Shown: positions 1-7,035, numbered from the stretch's first letter. The stretch: 7,932 bases of DNA from Paramuribaculum sp. (GCA_029058455.1 JAIDXU010000246.1:1-7932); one strand, 5' to 3'. Made by a program: numbers and translations. The notes: generated by a model from the sequence alone, not told the origin.

Positions 1-22
1 GATAAAACGACGGTAATATATT

Positions 23-70
23 AAAAATAAGGCTCGATCGCTGCTATCCCGGCGGTCGAGTCTTATTTTT
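23..70 (+). terminator. Intrinsic terminator hairpin of an upstream plus-strand gene
   Basis: An 18-bp stem pairs 23-40 with 53-70 around a 12-base loop (41-52). The base is A/T-rich, the top is GC-rich, and the right arm ends in TTATTTTT, as expected of a rho-independent terminator. Two positions (32 with 61, 38 with 55) pair only as G-U in plus-strand RNA and would be A/C mismatches in minus-strand RNA, so the plus strand is the likely functional one. A further 6-bp pairing of 11-16 with 74-79 could extend the stem beyond an internal loop. The gene it ends lies left of the window. Confidence 0.75.
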
Positions 71-196
71 GATTTACCGGTATCTAAATTGAAAAGTGGG
101 AATAACCTTGCCCTGCTATCCTCGTGTCGGAAAAATGTGTGATTGGCTAAAACAAAATGTTCAGGATATACATTATAAAATAAAAACGGTTATTTA

Positions 197-1120
197 ATGA
201 TTACTCACATTCCTCACATATCTAACGAGCGCACCGAGGAGACTCTGCTGCGTATCACCGAAGAAATGTCACTCCTTACCGATGACGAAAAGCGTATGCA
301 GCCACATGGCGAGGGTCACTATCCCTCGAGCGAGGCTCTGCGCGAAATTGTCAGTCTGGTAAAAAATATAATATTTCCTGATTTTTTCGACCGGCCCCAT
401 TCCGCAGGCGAAACGCGCCGGTATTTCATCGGCGTTGACGTGATTACGCTCCACAATCAATTGTATCGTGAGATAGGCCATGCGCTCCAGTTTGATGCCG
501 ACCGGGAGGAAACCGAAGCCGAGCAACAGGGCTACAGCCTCGCCACACAGTTCATCGCCAAGCTCCCAGAGCTGAAACGGTTGCTGTATAGCGATGTTCA
601 GGCCATAGCCGACAATGACCCCGCCGTGCGAAACTATGCCGAGGTAATAATGAGCTATCCGGTGGTGACGGCAATGATTCATTATCGTGTCGCCCATGCA
701 TTGGTAGAGCTGGGTATTCCTGTTATTCCACGCATGATAACCGAGCAGGCTCATTCGCTTACCGGGATCGACATTCATCCCGGGGCAACAATCGGCGAGT
801 ATTTTGCCATTGACCACGGCACGGGCGTTGTAATCGGCGAGACATGCATAATCGGCAGCCATGTCACCATATATCAGGGTGTTACACTCGGCGCCCGTCA
901 TTTCACCTACGACAGCGACGGTCACCCCGTCAATCTTCCACGCCATCCTATTCTCGAAGATAATGTCACCGTCTATGCCAACGCTACCGTGCTTGGCCGC
1001 ATCACGGTGGGCAAAGGTTCGGTGATCGGCGGCAACGTATGGCTCACCCAATCGGTGGCTCCCGGTTCGCGTGTTGTGCAGGGTGAGTGTTCCCACGTCA
1101 CTATTTCCGAAAAATCATAA
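197..1120 (+). CDS. cysE: Serine O-acetyltransferase
   Basis: This cytosolic enzyme transfers acetyl from acetyl-CoA to L-serine, giving O-acetylserine, the first step of cysteine synthesis. The protein has 307 residues. The N-terminal half (about 1-185) is helical, and a left-handed beta-helix of hexapeptide repeats runs from about 190 to 295. D192 (in GIDIHPG) and H207 (in AIDHGTG) sit exactly 15 residues apart, like the catalytic D143/H158 pair of E. coli CysE. The stretch GVTLGA at 228-233 is followed by an insert and then RHP at 249-251, resembling Bacteroidetes/EpsC-type enzymes more than the E. coli form. The ATG at 197 is the only start available after an in-frame stop at 176-178; no clear Shine-Dalgarno precedes it. 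The protein ends in SEKS and lacks the C-terminal Ile that E. coli CysE inserts into CysK. cysK follows after 34 bases, so the two are probably co-transcribed. Confidence 0.95.
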   Translation: MITHIPHISNERTEETLLRITEEMSLLTDDEKRMQPHGEGHYPSSEALREIVSLVKNIIFPDFFDRPHSAGETRRYFIGVDVITLHNQLYREIGHALQFDADREETEAEQQGYSLATQFIAKLPELKRLLYSDVQAIADNDPAVRNYAEVIMSYPVVTAMIHYRVAHALVELGIPVIPRMITEQAHSLTGIDIHPGATIGEYFAIDHGTGVVIGETCIIGSHVTIYQGVTLGARHFTYDSDGHPVNLPRHPILEDNVTVYANATVLGRITVGKGSVIGGNVWLTQSVAPGSRVVQGECSHVTISEKS

Positions 1121-1154
1121 CCAAACAGTCAATATAAATTAAAGCAAAAAACTT

Positions 1155-2087
1155 ATGGCAAAAATATACAGTTCTCTCACCCAGCTCGTAGGTAATACCC
1201 CTCTTGTGGAGCTTACCGGAATAGAGCGTCAGCAGAATCTCAAGGCCCGTCTGTTGGCAAAAGTCGAGTCTTTCAATCCGGGCGGAAGTGTGAAAGATCG
1301 TGTGGCTCTGGCCATGATCGAAGATGCCGAAGCCACCGGACAACTTAAACCCGGCGCAACCATTATCGAGCCTACAAGCGGCAACACCGGTATAGGATTG
1401 GCATGGGTAGCTGTGGTGAAAGGCTACAGATTGGTTCTCACCATGCCCGATACAATGAGCATTGAGCGCCGCAAGCTTCTTGCCGCTCTTGGCGCGCAAC
1501 TGGTGCTCACCCCCGGTGCCGAGGGTATGAAAGGTGCTATTGCCATGGCCGAAAAAATTCAGAGCGAGACCCCCGGCTCCATTATCATGCGGCAGTTTGA
1601 TAATCCGGCCAATCCTGCCGCACATGCCCGTACCACCGCCCGTGAAATATGGGACGATACCGATGGCGAAGTCGACATCTTCGTTGCCGGCGTCGGCACA
1701 GGTGGCACTCTCAGCGGCACTGCCCGCGGGCTCAAAGAGCGTAAACCTGAGCTTGAAGCAGTAGCGGTAGAGCCTGAAACCTCGGCTGTGCTTTCAGGTG
1801 AGGCTCCCGGTGCCCATAAGATTCAGGGCATAGGTGCAGGCTTCGTGCCTTCAAACTATGATGCCACCCTTGTAGATTCCATTATCAAGGTAAGCGACAA
1901 TCATGCTATGGAAGCTGCCCGCATGTTGGCTCGCACCGAGGGCATTTTGGCCGGTGTCTCATCGGGTGCAGCCCTCTATGCCGCTATCGAACTGGCGCGC
2001 AAATCGGAGAATGAAGGCAAGACCATAGTTGTGCTTCTCCCCGATACCGGAGACCGCTATCTCTCCACCCCTTTGTTTGACGATTGA
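1155..2087 (+). CDS. cysK: Cysteine synthase A (O-acetylserine sulfhydrylase)
   Basis: This PLP enzyme combines O-acetylserine with sulfide to make L-cysteine in the cytosol. Its 310 residues are normal for the family. The PLP-binding lysine is K47 in NPGGSVKDR. The substrate-binding TSGNTG loop lies at 74-79, with N77 thirty residues after the lysine, as in Salmonella CysK (K41/N71). The phosphate-cup GTGGT is at 181-185, and GIGAGFVP at 225-232 is typical of CysK. The PDTGDRYLST stretch at 296-305 carries the Thr (T298) expected to contact the PLP ring nitrogen. It lies directly behind cysE, so the product of one enzyme is the substrate of the other. I favour CysK over CysM from the IQGIGAGF and RYLST motifs. 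No terminator is visible after the stop; the converging gene ends 10 bases away. Confidence 0.96.
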   Translation: MAKIYSSLTQLVGNTPLVELTGIERQQNLKARLLAKVESFNPGGSVKDRVALAMIEDAEATGQLKPGATIIEPTSGNTGIGLAWVAVVKGYRLVLTMPDTMSIERRKLLAALGAQLVLTPGAEGMKGAIAMAEKIQSETPGSIIMRQFDNPANPAAHARTTAREIWDDTDGEVDIFVAGVGTGGTLSGTARGLKERKPELEAVAVEPETSAVLSGEAPGAHKIQGIGAGFVPSNYDATLVDSIIKVSDNHAMEAARMLARTEGILAGVSSGAALYAAIELARKSENEGKTIVVLLPDTGDRYLSTPLFDD

Positions 2088-2097
2088 TTTCCCAATG

Positions 2098-2880
2098 TCA
2101 GTCAGGAATTGATACCGTGAGCATGTCGCGGGCCATGGTGACATTTTGAGGAAGCATGCGCGAGGTTTCGGCATGGAAGCCTATGGCATGGCTGAAATGG
2201 GTCAGGAATGCCATGCGCGGCGCTATTTCCTTGATGATGTCGAGAGCCTCCTTGAGATTGATGTGAGTGGGGTGCGGAGTGTGTCTCAACGCATTGATTA
2301 CAAGAGTGTCGCATCCTCGGGCTGTTTCAATGGCCTGAGGTGTGATTTTCTTGCAGTCGGTTATATAGACCAGATTGTTGATTCTGAATCCGGCGATGAG
2401 GGGGCCGTCAGCCGTATGCACGATAGGCAGGGGGATAACATCTATTGTTTCAGCTACGGTAAAAGGGCGGCAATCGGAGAGTGAAAAGGTGTTGAGCCTG
2501 AATTTGGGCACACGGTCGCTGCCGGAGTTGAAGGCATAGGGCACGACACGCTTTATATCGTCGGCCACATCGGGGGTGGAGTAAATGGGGAAGCCGTCGG
2601 CGAAGTCGGGAGTATATGGGCGCAGATCATCAATACCACCGATGTGGTCATAATGGGAATGGGTTAAGAGAAGCGCGTGTAGATCGGGAGAACCAAGCCT
2701 CAGCATTTGGGTATGGAAGTCAGGACCGCAGTCAATGAGCAGGTTTTTGCCGTTGAAGGTTATCAGCGCCGATGCTCTCAGCCTTTTGTCGGCCGGATTT
2801 TTTGACCGGCATACCGGGCATGAACACCTTAACTGAGGCACTCCCGAAGAGGTGCCTGTTCCGAGAAATGTGAGTTTCAT
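2098..2880 (-). CDS. PhnP-like metallo-beta-lactamase-fold phosphodiesterase
   Basis: This 260-residue cytosolic metallohydrolase has the MBL signature THSHYDH (H74, H76, D78, H79), with further likely dinuclear-site ligands H155, D175 and H228. It also has C19, C21 and C24, plus H231 three residues after H228. These spacings match E. coli PhnP, where C21/C23/C26/H225 bind a third, structural zinc and H222 belongs to the active site. PhnP (about 250 residues) cleaves phosphoribosyl cyclic phosphate during phosphonate breakdown. No phosphonate genes are visible here, so the substrate is open; a cyclic nucleotide or another phosphodiester is possible by family knowledge. Its ATG overlaps the stop of the upstream lipoprotein gene in an ATGA, so translation is probably coupled. 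There is no signal peptide. The family call is firm; the exact reaction is not. Confidence 0.88.
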   Translation of the reverse strand: MKLTFLGTGTSSGVPQLRCSCPVCRSKNPADKRLRASALITFNGKNLLIDCGPDFHTQMLRLGSPDLHALLLTHSHYDHIGGIDDLRPYTPDFADGFPIYSTPDVADDIKRVVPYAFNSGSDRVPKFRLNTFSLSDCRPFTVAETIDVIPLPIVHTADGPLIAGFRINNLVYITDCKKITPQAIETARGCDTLVINALRHTPHPTHINLKEALDIIKEIAPRMAFLTHFSHAIGFHAETSRMLPQNVTMARDMLTVSIPD

Positions 2881-3809
2881 TTTCTTCCTTTTTTAGTGAG
2901 GATTCCATCGGTGAACTGCAGCCGCATACCCTCTGGATAGGTCCATATCTCATAGCTGGCAGGATAGGAATATCGGGCTACGTCGGCCGGTGTGCCGAGG
3001 GCGAGGCGACATTCATCGCGAGTCATTCCGATAACCACATTCGAGCGTATGATGTGTTGCCAGTTCTCGGAGGAGATTGAGGGGTAGCGGTCGCGGGGAT
3101 TGGAGGATGAAAGCTGCCGGTTGAAGGTGCGCGTATCGTCGTTGCGGTTGCTGAGGCTGAGGTCGAGGAGTAGGGTGTCGGCCGGAGCGGTAAGGGAAAC
3201 GAGTGTAAGTGTGGCCGGATAGATTCCGGTGCCCGGAGATACGCCTATGAGTCTTACAGGCTGAAATTTGGGGCCTCGACGCTGGGCGTGGGAGGTGTCG
3301 AAGCGCGTGGAGGTGAGAATGTAGTAATCTTTACCTGTGAGTCGGGCGGCAAGTGAATCTACAACAGATTGTTCCGTTACATAAGGTATCGACACCTTTG
3401 TGTCAGGCTGATTGAGCTTCTGAGGGGTCAGGTTGGTGTCGAAACTTACAGGTCCGCCGGTTGAGGAAAAGAGGAGAGTGGCGAGCGAATCTCCGGTGGG
3501 GGATATTATCCATCGTGTGGCCTCATAGCGCAGTTCCATGCCTGAATATGGTTTGGCTGCGGATGACGGGGTGCTGAGCACGAGAGAGCTCTTGGGATCG
3601 GTAACAACAAACTTCTTGCCGCGCTGCCACAGGCGGTAAGGTTGCGGAGTTATGTCGGCAACGGGGTTGGCGTCGTCGGCGCGGTTGATGATTTCGCGGC
3701 GCAGTTCGGAGTCGGAAATGCGCGGCGTTGACTCCACGCCGGTGAAACATCCCTGCGTGGTCAAGGCTATGATTGCAACTGTGATATATTTTAGGGGCCT
3801 GAGAATCAT
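2877..3809 (-). CDS. Putative lipoprotein with C-terminal BamE/SmpA-like domain
   Basis: This 310-residue envelope protein is of unknown function. Residues 1-20 form a positively charged start and a hydrophobic stretch ending at C21 in TTQGC. That is an imperfect lipobox (T rather than L at -3), so lipidation is likely but not certain. The middle (about 55-245) is beta/loop-rich and I do not recognise it. Residues about 256-306 read as a BamE/OmlA(SmpA)-like module: NVVIGMTRDECRLALGTP, a gap, EIWTYP (287-292), then a final strand with FTDGIL. Such modules occur in outer-membrane assembly lipoproteins and also in many unrelated secreted proteins, so a role in outer-membrane assembly is only a possibility. 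The ATG at 3809 follows a hairpin by 17 bases and has no Shine-Dalgarno. The gene is coupled to the MBL-fold gene downstream through an ATGA overlap. Confidence 0.82.
   Translation of the reverse strand: MILRPLKYITVAIIALTTQGCFTGVESTPRISDSELRREIINRADDANPVADITPQPYRLWQRGKKFVVTDPKSSLVLSTPSSAAKPYSGMELRYEATRWIISPTGDSLATLLFSSTGGPVSFDTNLTPQKLNQPDTKVSIPYVTEQSVVDSLAARLTGKDYYILTSTRFDTSHAQRRGPKFQPVRLIGVSPGTGIYPATLTLVSLTAPADTLLLDLSLSNRNDDTRTFNRQLSSSNPRDRYPSISSENWQHIIRSNVVIGMTRDECRLALGTPADVARYSYPASYEIWTYPEGMRLQFTDGILTKKGRK
2884..2890 (-). promoter_or_regulatory. Shine-Dalgarno site of the MBL-fold gene
   Basis: On the minus strand AAGGAAG lies 3 bases before the ATG at 2880. It sits inside the last codons of the upstream lipoprotein gene, whose TGA overlaps that ATG by four bases (2877-2880). 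A purine-rich site plus an ATGA overlap supports this start and suggests translational coupling. It stands out because most starts in this window have no recognisable Shine-Dalgarno. Confidence 0.6.
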
Positions 3810-3826
3810 TTATAAGGTTTTGAGAA

Positions 3827-3876
3827 AAATTAAGGTCTCCCGACCACTGCTTTATCAGTTAGGAAGACCTTAATTT
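3827..3876 (-). terminator. Intrinsic terminator after the prolyl oligopeptidase gene
   Basis: Positions 3827-3838 pair perfectly with 3865-3876 (12 bp). The pairing continues through 3839/3864 (G-U in minus-strand RNA, C/A mismatch in plus-strand RNA) and 3840-3841 with 3862-3863, giving a 15-bp stem. A 4-bp inner pairing (3846-3849 with 3856-3859) folds the loop further. In minus-strand reading the stem ends in TTAATTTTTCTC, a usable U-tract. The wobble favours minus-strand function. It starts 40 bases past the peptidase stop and ends 17 bases before the lipoprotein start, so it may terminate only part of the transcripts. Confidence 0.75.
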
Positions 3877-3916
3877 CATATAAGGCTGTCGTTATATCAA
3901 CGTTTTGATCGCCGTA

Positions 3917-6052
3917 TTATTTTGGGGTGCGGCCGATATTGTGGAAGATAAACGAATAAATGTCGGTGTATTCATCAATCACTTTCGACATAGGTTTGCC
4001 AGCACCGTGACCTGCGTTTGAGTCAATGCGTATCAGCTTGGGAGCGTCGCCGGTATCAGCGGCCTGAAGCGTGGCGGCATATTTGAAGGAGTGGGCGGGA
4101 ACCACACGGTCGTCGTGGTCGGCTGTGGTAACGAGAATCGCGGGATAAGGAGTGCCGTCGTTACGGATGGTGTGAACGGGTGAATAGCCTTTGAGATATT
4201 CAAACATCTCTTTAGAGTCGGCCGAGGTGCCGTAGTCAGAAGCCCAGTTCCAGCCGATAGTGAAGAGGTGATAGCGGAGCATATCCATAACGCCTACTCT
4301 CGGAATGGCCACCTTAAAGAGGTCGGGGCGCAGATTGACGGTAGCGCCTACAAGCAGACCGCCGTTTGAGCCACCCTCGATTGTGATGAGCTCGGGGTTG
4401 GTCCATTTTTCGTTGATGAGATATTCGGCGGCGGCGATAAAGTCGTTAAACACATTGAGCTTGTTCATCTTGGTGCCGGCAAGGTGCCATTCCTCGCCAT
4501 ATTCCGAACCGCCGCGGAGATTGGCCTGGGCATAGATACCGCCGTTTTCGAGCCACACCATGCGGTTGGGCGAGAAGGTGGGAGGCAGCGAGACGTTGAA
4601 GCCGCCGTAACCATAGAGGTAAACGGGATTCTGGCCGTCGCGTTTCAGACCTTTCTTATAGGTGATGAACATAGGCACTTTGGTCGAGTCGGCCGAAGTA
4701 TAGAACACCTGTTCGGTTACATAGTCGTCGAAGTTCACGCCATTGATTTCGGGCGCTTTGACAAGGGTGCTTTCGCCCGAGTTGATGTCGTAGGCATAGA
4801 CAGCTGCGGGATAGGTGAACGATGTGAAAGTATAGAACACCTCGTCGTTATCTTTCGAAGCTGAGAAAGAGGCTGAGCCATAGGTGGGGAATTCCACTTC
4901 CTTGAGCTGCTTGCCGTCGCGGGTGTAGATATATGCCCGGCTTGAGGCGTCTTTCTCATAGCTCACTATCAGTTTGTCGCCCGAAGGAGTTACATCGGTG
5001 AGCACACCCTCAGATTCGGGAATAAGCTCCTGCCAGTTGCTGCGTGAGGGATTGGCGATCGGGGCTGTCATCACGCGGGCGTGGGGAGCGCCGTAGTTGG
5101 TGGTGAAATAGATTTTGCCGTCGGCCACGTCAAAGATTTCGATATTGTAGTCCTGTGAAGGCTCCATAGTCACCCATTTGGCGTCGGGAGTCTTGAGGCT
5201 TTTGAACATCACCGAGTTACCGATACCCTCACCGCCACCGATCACAAAGAGATAGTCTTCGCTCGAAGGAACATAGGCCGAGTGGAAGTGGAGGGGATGG
5301 GCGGGATCCTCATATACGAGTATATCCTCGCTCTGAGGTGTGCCGACCTTATGGTAATATATCTGATGGTTTTCGTTTGCGTTAGAGAACTCTTTTCCCT
5401 CTTCGGGGCGCGGATATGCGCTATAATAGAAACCGTCGCCCTGCCATTCGGCGCCGGTAAACTTGGCCCATTCGACATGGTCGTCGAGGGGCTTGGCCGA
5501 TTCGGTGTCGAGCAGATAGATTTCTGTCCAGTCAGAGCCGTTGCGCGACACGGTATAAGCGGTATATTTTCCGTCGTTTGAGCGCGAAATGCCGGTGAGA
5601 GCCACGGTGCCGTTGTCGCTCAGAGTGTTGGGGTCAAGAAACACCTCGGCCTTGCCGTTGAGCGAGTCAGTGCGGTAGAGCACCGACTGGTTCTGCAGGC
5701 CGGAGTTCTCATAATAGTAATATTTGCCGTCTTTAGCCTTTTTGGGCATACCCGACTTGGCGTAGTTGTTGAGCTGGGTGAGGCGCTCACGCAGTTTTTC
5801 GCGGAAGGGTATCTGAGAAAGATAGTCTTGAGTTACTTTGTTTTCGGCCTTTACCCATTCGAGGGTAGCGGCGGCGGTGTCGTTTTCAAGAGGGCGGTAG
5901 GGGTCTGCAACCTCGACACCGAAATAGGTGTCGACCGTGTTGTCTTTGGGCGCGTCGGGATAGGCCAAGGCTTTGCCTGAACCGGTGCATGAGGAGAGGG
6001 CGCCTGCACTTGCGGCTGCCGTCATAAGCAATATGTTGGATAAAGATTTCAT
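3917..6052 (-). CDS. Prolyl oligopeptidase family serine peptidase (S9A), lipoprotein
   Basis: This exported peptidase should cleave short peptides after proline. From the ATG at 6052 it has 711 residues, normal for the family. An upstream in-frame start at 6103 is a TTG overlapping the previous stop and would bury the signal peptide, so I reject it. Residues 1-21 form a lipoprotein signal ending in LSSC (C22). A beta-propeller spans roughly 70-435 and the alpha/beta-hydrolase domain about 450-711. Catalytic S562 lies in EGGSNGG, D647 and substrate-binding R649 in ADHDDRV, and H682 in AGHGAGKP. W603 in IGWNWASDYG matches the proline-stacking W595 of porcine POP. No acidic surface-export signal follows C22, so a periplasm-facing anchor is likelier than surface display (inference). 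It is the last gene before the terminator at 3827-3876 and lies 47 bases after the Rieske-like lipoprotein gene. Confidence 0.94.
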   Translation of the reverse strand: MKSLSNILLMTAAASAGALSSCTGSGKALAYPDAPKDNTVDTYFGVEVADPYRPLENDTAAATLEWVKAENKVTQDYLSQIPFREKLRERLTQLNNYAKSGMPKKAKDGKYYYYENSGLQNQSVLYRTDSLNGKAEVFLDPNTLSDNGTVALTGISRSNDGKYTAYTVSRNGSDWTEIYLLDTESAKPLDDHVEWAKFTGAEWQGDGFYYSAYPRPEEGKEFSNANENHQIYYHKVGTPQSEDILVYEDPAHPLHFHSAYVPSSEDYLFVIGGGEGIGNSVMFKSLKTPDAKWVTMEPSQDYNIEIFDVADGKIYFTTNYGAPHARVMTAPIANPSRSNWQELIPESEGVLTDVTPSGDKLIVSYEKDASSRAYIYTRDGKQLKEVEFPTYGSASFSASKDNDEVFYTFTSFTYPAAVYAYDINSGESTLVKAPEINGVNFDDYVTEQVFYTSADSTKVPMFITYKKGLKRDGQNPVYLYGYGGFNVSLPPTFSPNRMVWLENGGIYAQANLRGGSEYGEEWHLAGTKMNKLNVFNDFIAAAEYLINEKWTNPELITIEGGSNGGLLVGATVNLRPDLFKVAIPRVGVMDMLRYHLFTIGWNWASDYGTSADSKEMFEYLKGYSPVHTIRNDGTPYPAILVTTADHDDRVVPAHSFKYAATLQAADTGDAPKLIRIDSNAGHGAGKPMSKVIDEYTDIYSFIFHNIGRTPK

Positions 6053-6099
6053 TAAGAATTGAAATTTTGGAAATGACTGGTTGAATAAAAGCCGAAGCT

Positions 6100-6612
6100 T
6101 CAATAGGTTATCGTGAGATAATCACCCGAGTTGCCTCCGGCGGTCACCTTATATCGCTTCAGGGTATATCTGTTGTCGAGAGCCGGACCTGAGAGTGGTT
6201 GGCCGAAGTTGAAGATGTCGTAGGTGGAGCCGCATTGGGGGCAGACGGCGATGTTTTTGTCGCGGTCTACCTCTATTCTTACCGAGGGTTTGACTTCAAC
6301 CGGGCAAGCGAGGTCATAAACCATGGGAGGTGTTGCCAGAGGGTCACCCGAGTAGATAAACTGCCCGGCGATAAGCAAGCCTCCGTAGCCTGTGGCCGAG
6401 AGCGCGGTATAGGGATAGCCGGCCGGAATCTGCAGGCTTTTCACAAAGGAGCGGGTTGAGGTTGCTCCGGCAATGCCATAGGTATTCCAGTCGCCTACGG
6501 TTTTAAACTGCAGCCTTACGGCCATGGGAGGTATGCGCTTGTTGTCGAGAGAGGTGCATCCCGCTCCCACAAGCAATACTCCAATCAGCGCAATAAGCTT
6601 CAGCGCCCTCAT
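6100..6612 (-). CDS. Rieske-like-fold lipoprotein lacking the His ligands
   Basis: This 170-residue predicted lipoprotein has a signal peptide with hydrophobic core LIALIGVLLVGAG and C19 as the lipid-attachment cysteine. The C-terminal half resembles a Rieske [2Fe-2S] domain: ACPVE at 102-106, then CPQCGSTYD at 124-132, G-PLSGPA at 137-144 and LKRYKV at 151-156. Canonical Rieske proteins have CxH and CxxH as cluster ligands. Here the pattern is C103-P-V105 and C124-P-Q-C127, so the first His is Val and the second is Cys. Whether it binds an altered cluster, zinc, or nothing cannot be told from sequence. Its ATG directly abuts the stop of the SRPBCC gene (TGA then ATG), implying translational coupling. 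I recall similar proteins in Bacteroidales labelled as hypothetical or Rieske-like; the cellular role is unknown to me. Confidence 0.82.
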   Translation of the reverse strand: MRALKLIALIGVLLVGAGCTSLDNKRIPPMAVRLQFKTVGDWNTYGIAGATSTRSFVKSLQIPAGYPYTALSATGYGGLLIAGQFIYSGDPLATPPMVYDLACPVEVKPSVRIEVDRDKNIAVCPQCGSTYDIFNFGQPLSGPALDNRYTLKRYKVTAGGNSGDYLTITY

Positions 6613-7035
6613 TCAAAGGCTGAACAGGTTGGTAAGCATCTCACCGAACCGGTCGGCGGCCTCCTGCATTTTGGGGCCGACGAAAGGTTTGAGCATGGCG
6701 GGAATCTCTACTTCGATGAGCGGTGATACCGAGGTCTTGTCGTTGTCGGCGGGTGAGAGGGTGATTACCATGCTCAGGGGCACAGGTGAGTTTTGTGCCT
6801 CGAGCACAACTCTTTCGGGAGCTATTCGCTCAACGGCCTTGAGGGTGATGTCGCCCACAGGGTCGGCCGAGATCACGATAGTGTCGGGGGGGAATTTCAC
6901 ATCGCCTATCTTGGCGCGCATTTCCTCGGGAATTGCATCAAGTTTTGCCTGATAGAGCGAGAAGTCGGCCATGCGGCTGTAGACTTCGTCAATAGGTCGG
7001 GCGATAACAGCTGTTTTACCGCAATATTTAGCCAT
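6613..7035 (-). CDS. SRPBCC (START-like) family protein
   Basis: This 140-residue cytosolic protein looks like a small SRPBCC/polyketide-cyclase-like helix-grip fold. It has a first strand with KTAVIARPIDEVYSRMAD (7-24), alternating beta strands through about 110, and a long C-terminal helix (about 112-138, PAMLKPFVG onward) that would close the hydrophobic pocket. Proteins of this fold bind lipids, aromatic compounds or cofactors; the ligand cannot be named from the sequence, and no catalytic residues stand out. There is no signal peptide or membrane segment. The gene lies 42 bases after pyrE and abuts the Rieske-like lipoprotein gene with no gap, so it is very likely transcribed from the pyrE promoter. 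The link to pyrimidine synthesis is positional only. Confidence 0.8.
   Translation of the reverse strand: MAKYCGKTAVIARPIDEVYSRMADFSLYQAKLDAIPEEMRAKIGDVKFPPDTIVISADPVGDITLKAVERIAPERVVLEAQNSPVPLSMVITLSPADNDKTSVSPLIEVEIPAMLKPFVGPKMQEAADRFGEMLTNLFSL

Noticed and set aside
64..71. TATTTTTG, a full match to the TAnnTTTG -7 box on the plus strand, as a cysE promoter
   Set aside because: It lies in the T-rich end of a terminator, where such matches arise easily, and no TTTG -33 box is at the right distance. TAACCTTG at 103-110 is an alternative with one mismatch. Neither is strong enough to call.
72..196. Riboswitch or structured leader upstream of cysE
   Set aside because: The leader is A/T-rich with no paired core or recognisable conserved motif, and no short reading frame with a cysteine-rich leader peptide.
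269..1096. A 275-codon open frame on the minus strand running almost the full length of cysE
   Set aside because: The cysE frame has complete catalytic and hexapeptide motifs. The antisense translation shows no recognisable domain and is explained by codon bias.
1101..1625. A 174-codon minus-strand open frame across the start of cysK
   Set aside because: It overlaps the well-supported cysK frame, and its translation has no recognisable motif or signal.
3896..3909. Short inverted repeat ATCAA-CGTT-TTGAT just past the peptidase stop as an operator
   Set aside because: A 5-bp repeat is expected by chance, and no promoter is visible beside it.
4484..4864. Plus-strand open frames inside the prolyl oligopeptidase and MBL-fold genes (for example 4484-4864, 5282-5581, 2146-2484)
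   Set aside because: All lie opposite genes with complete catalytic motifs, and their translations show no domain features.
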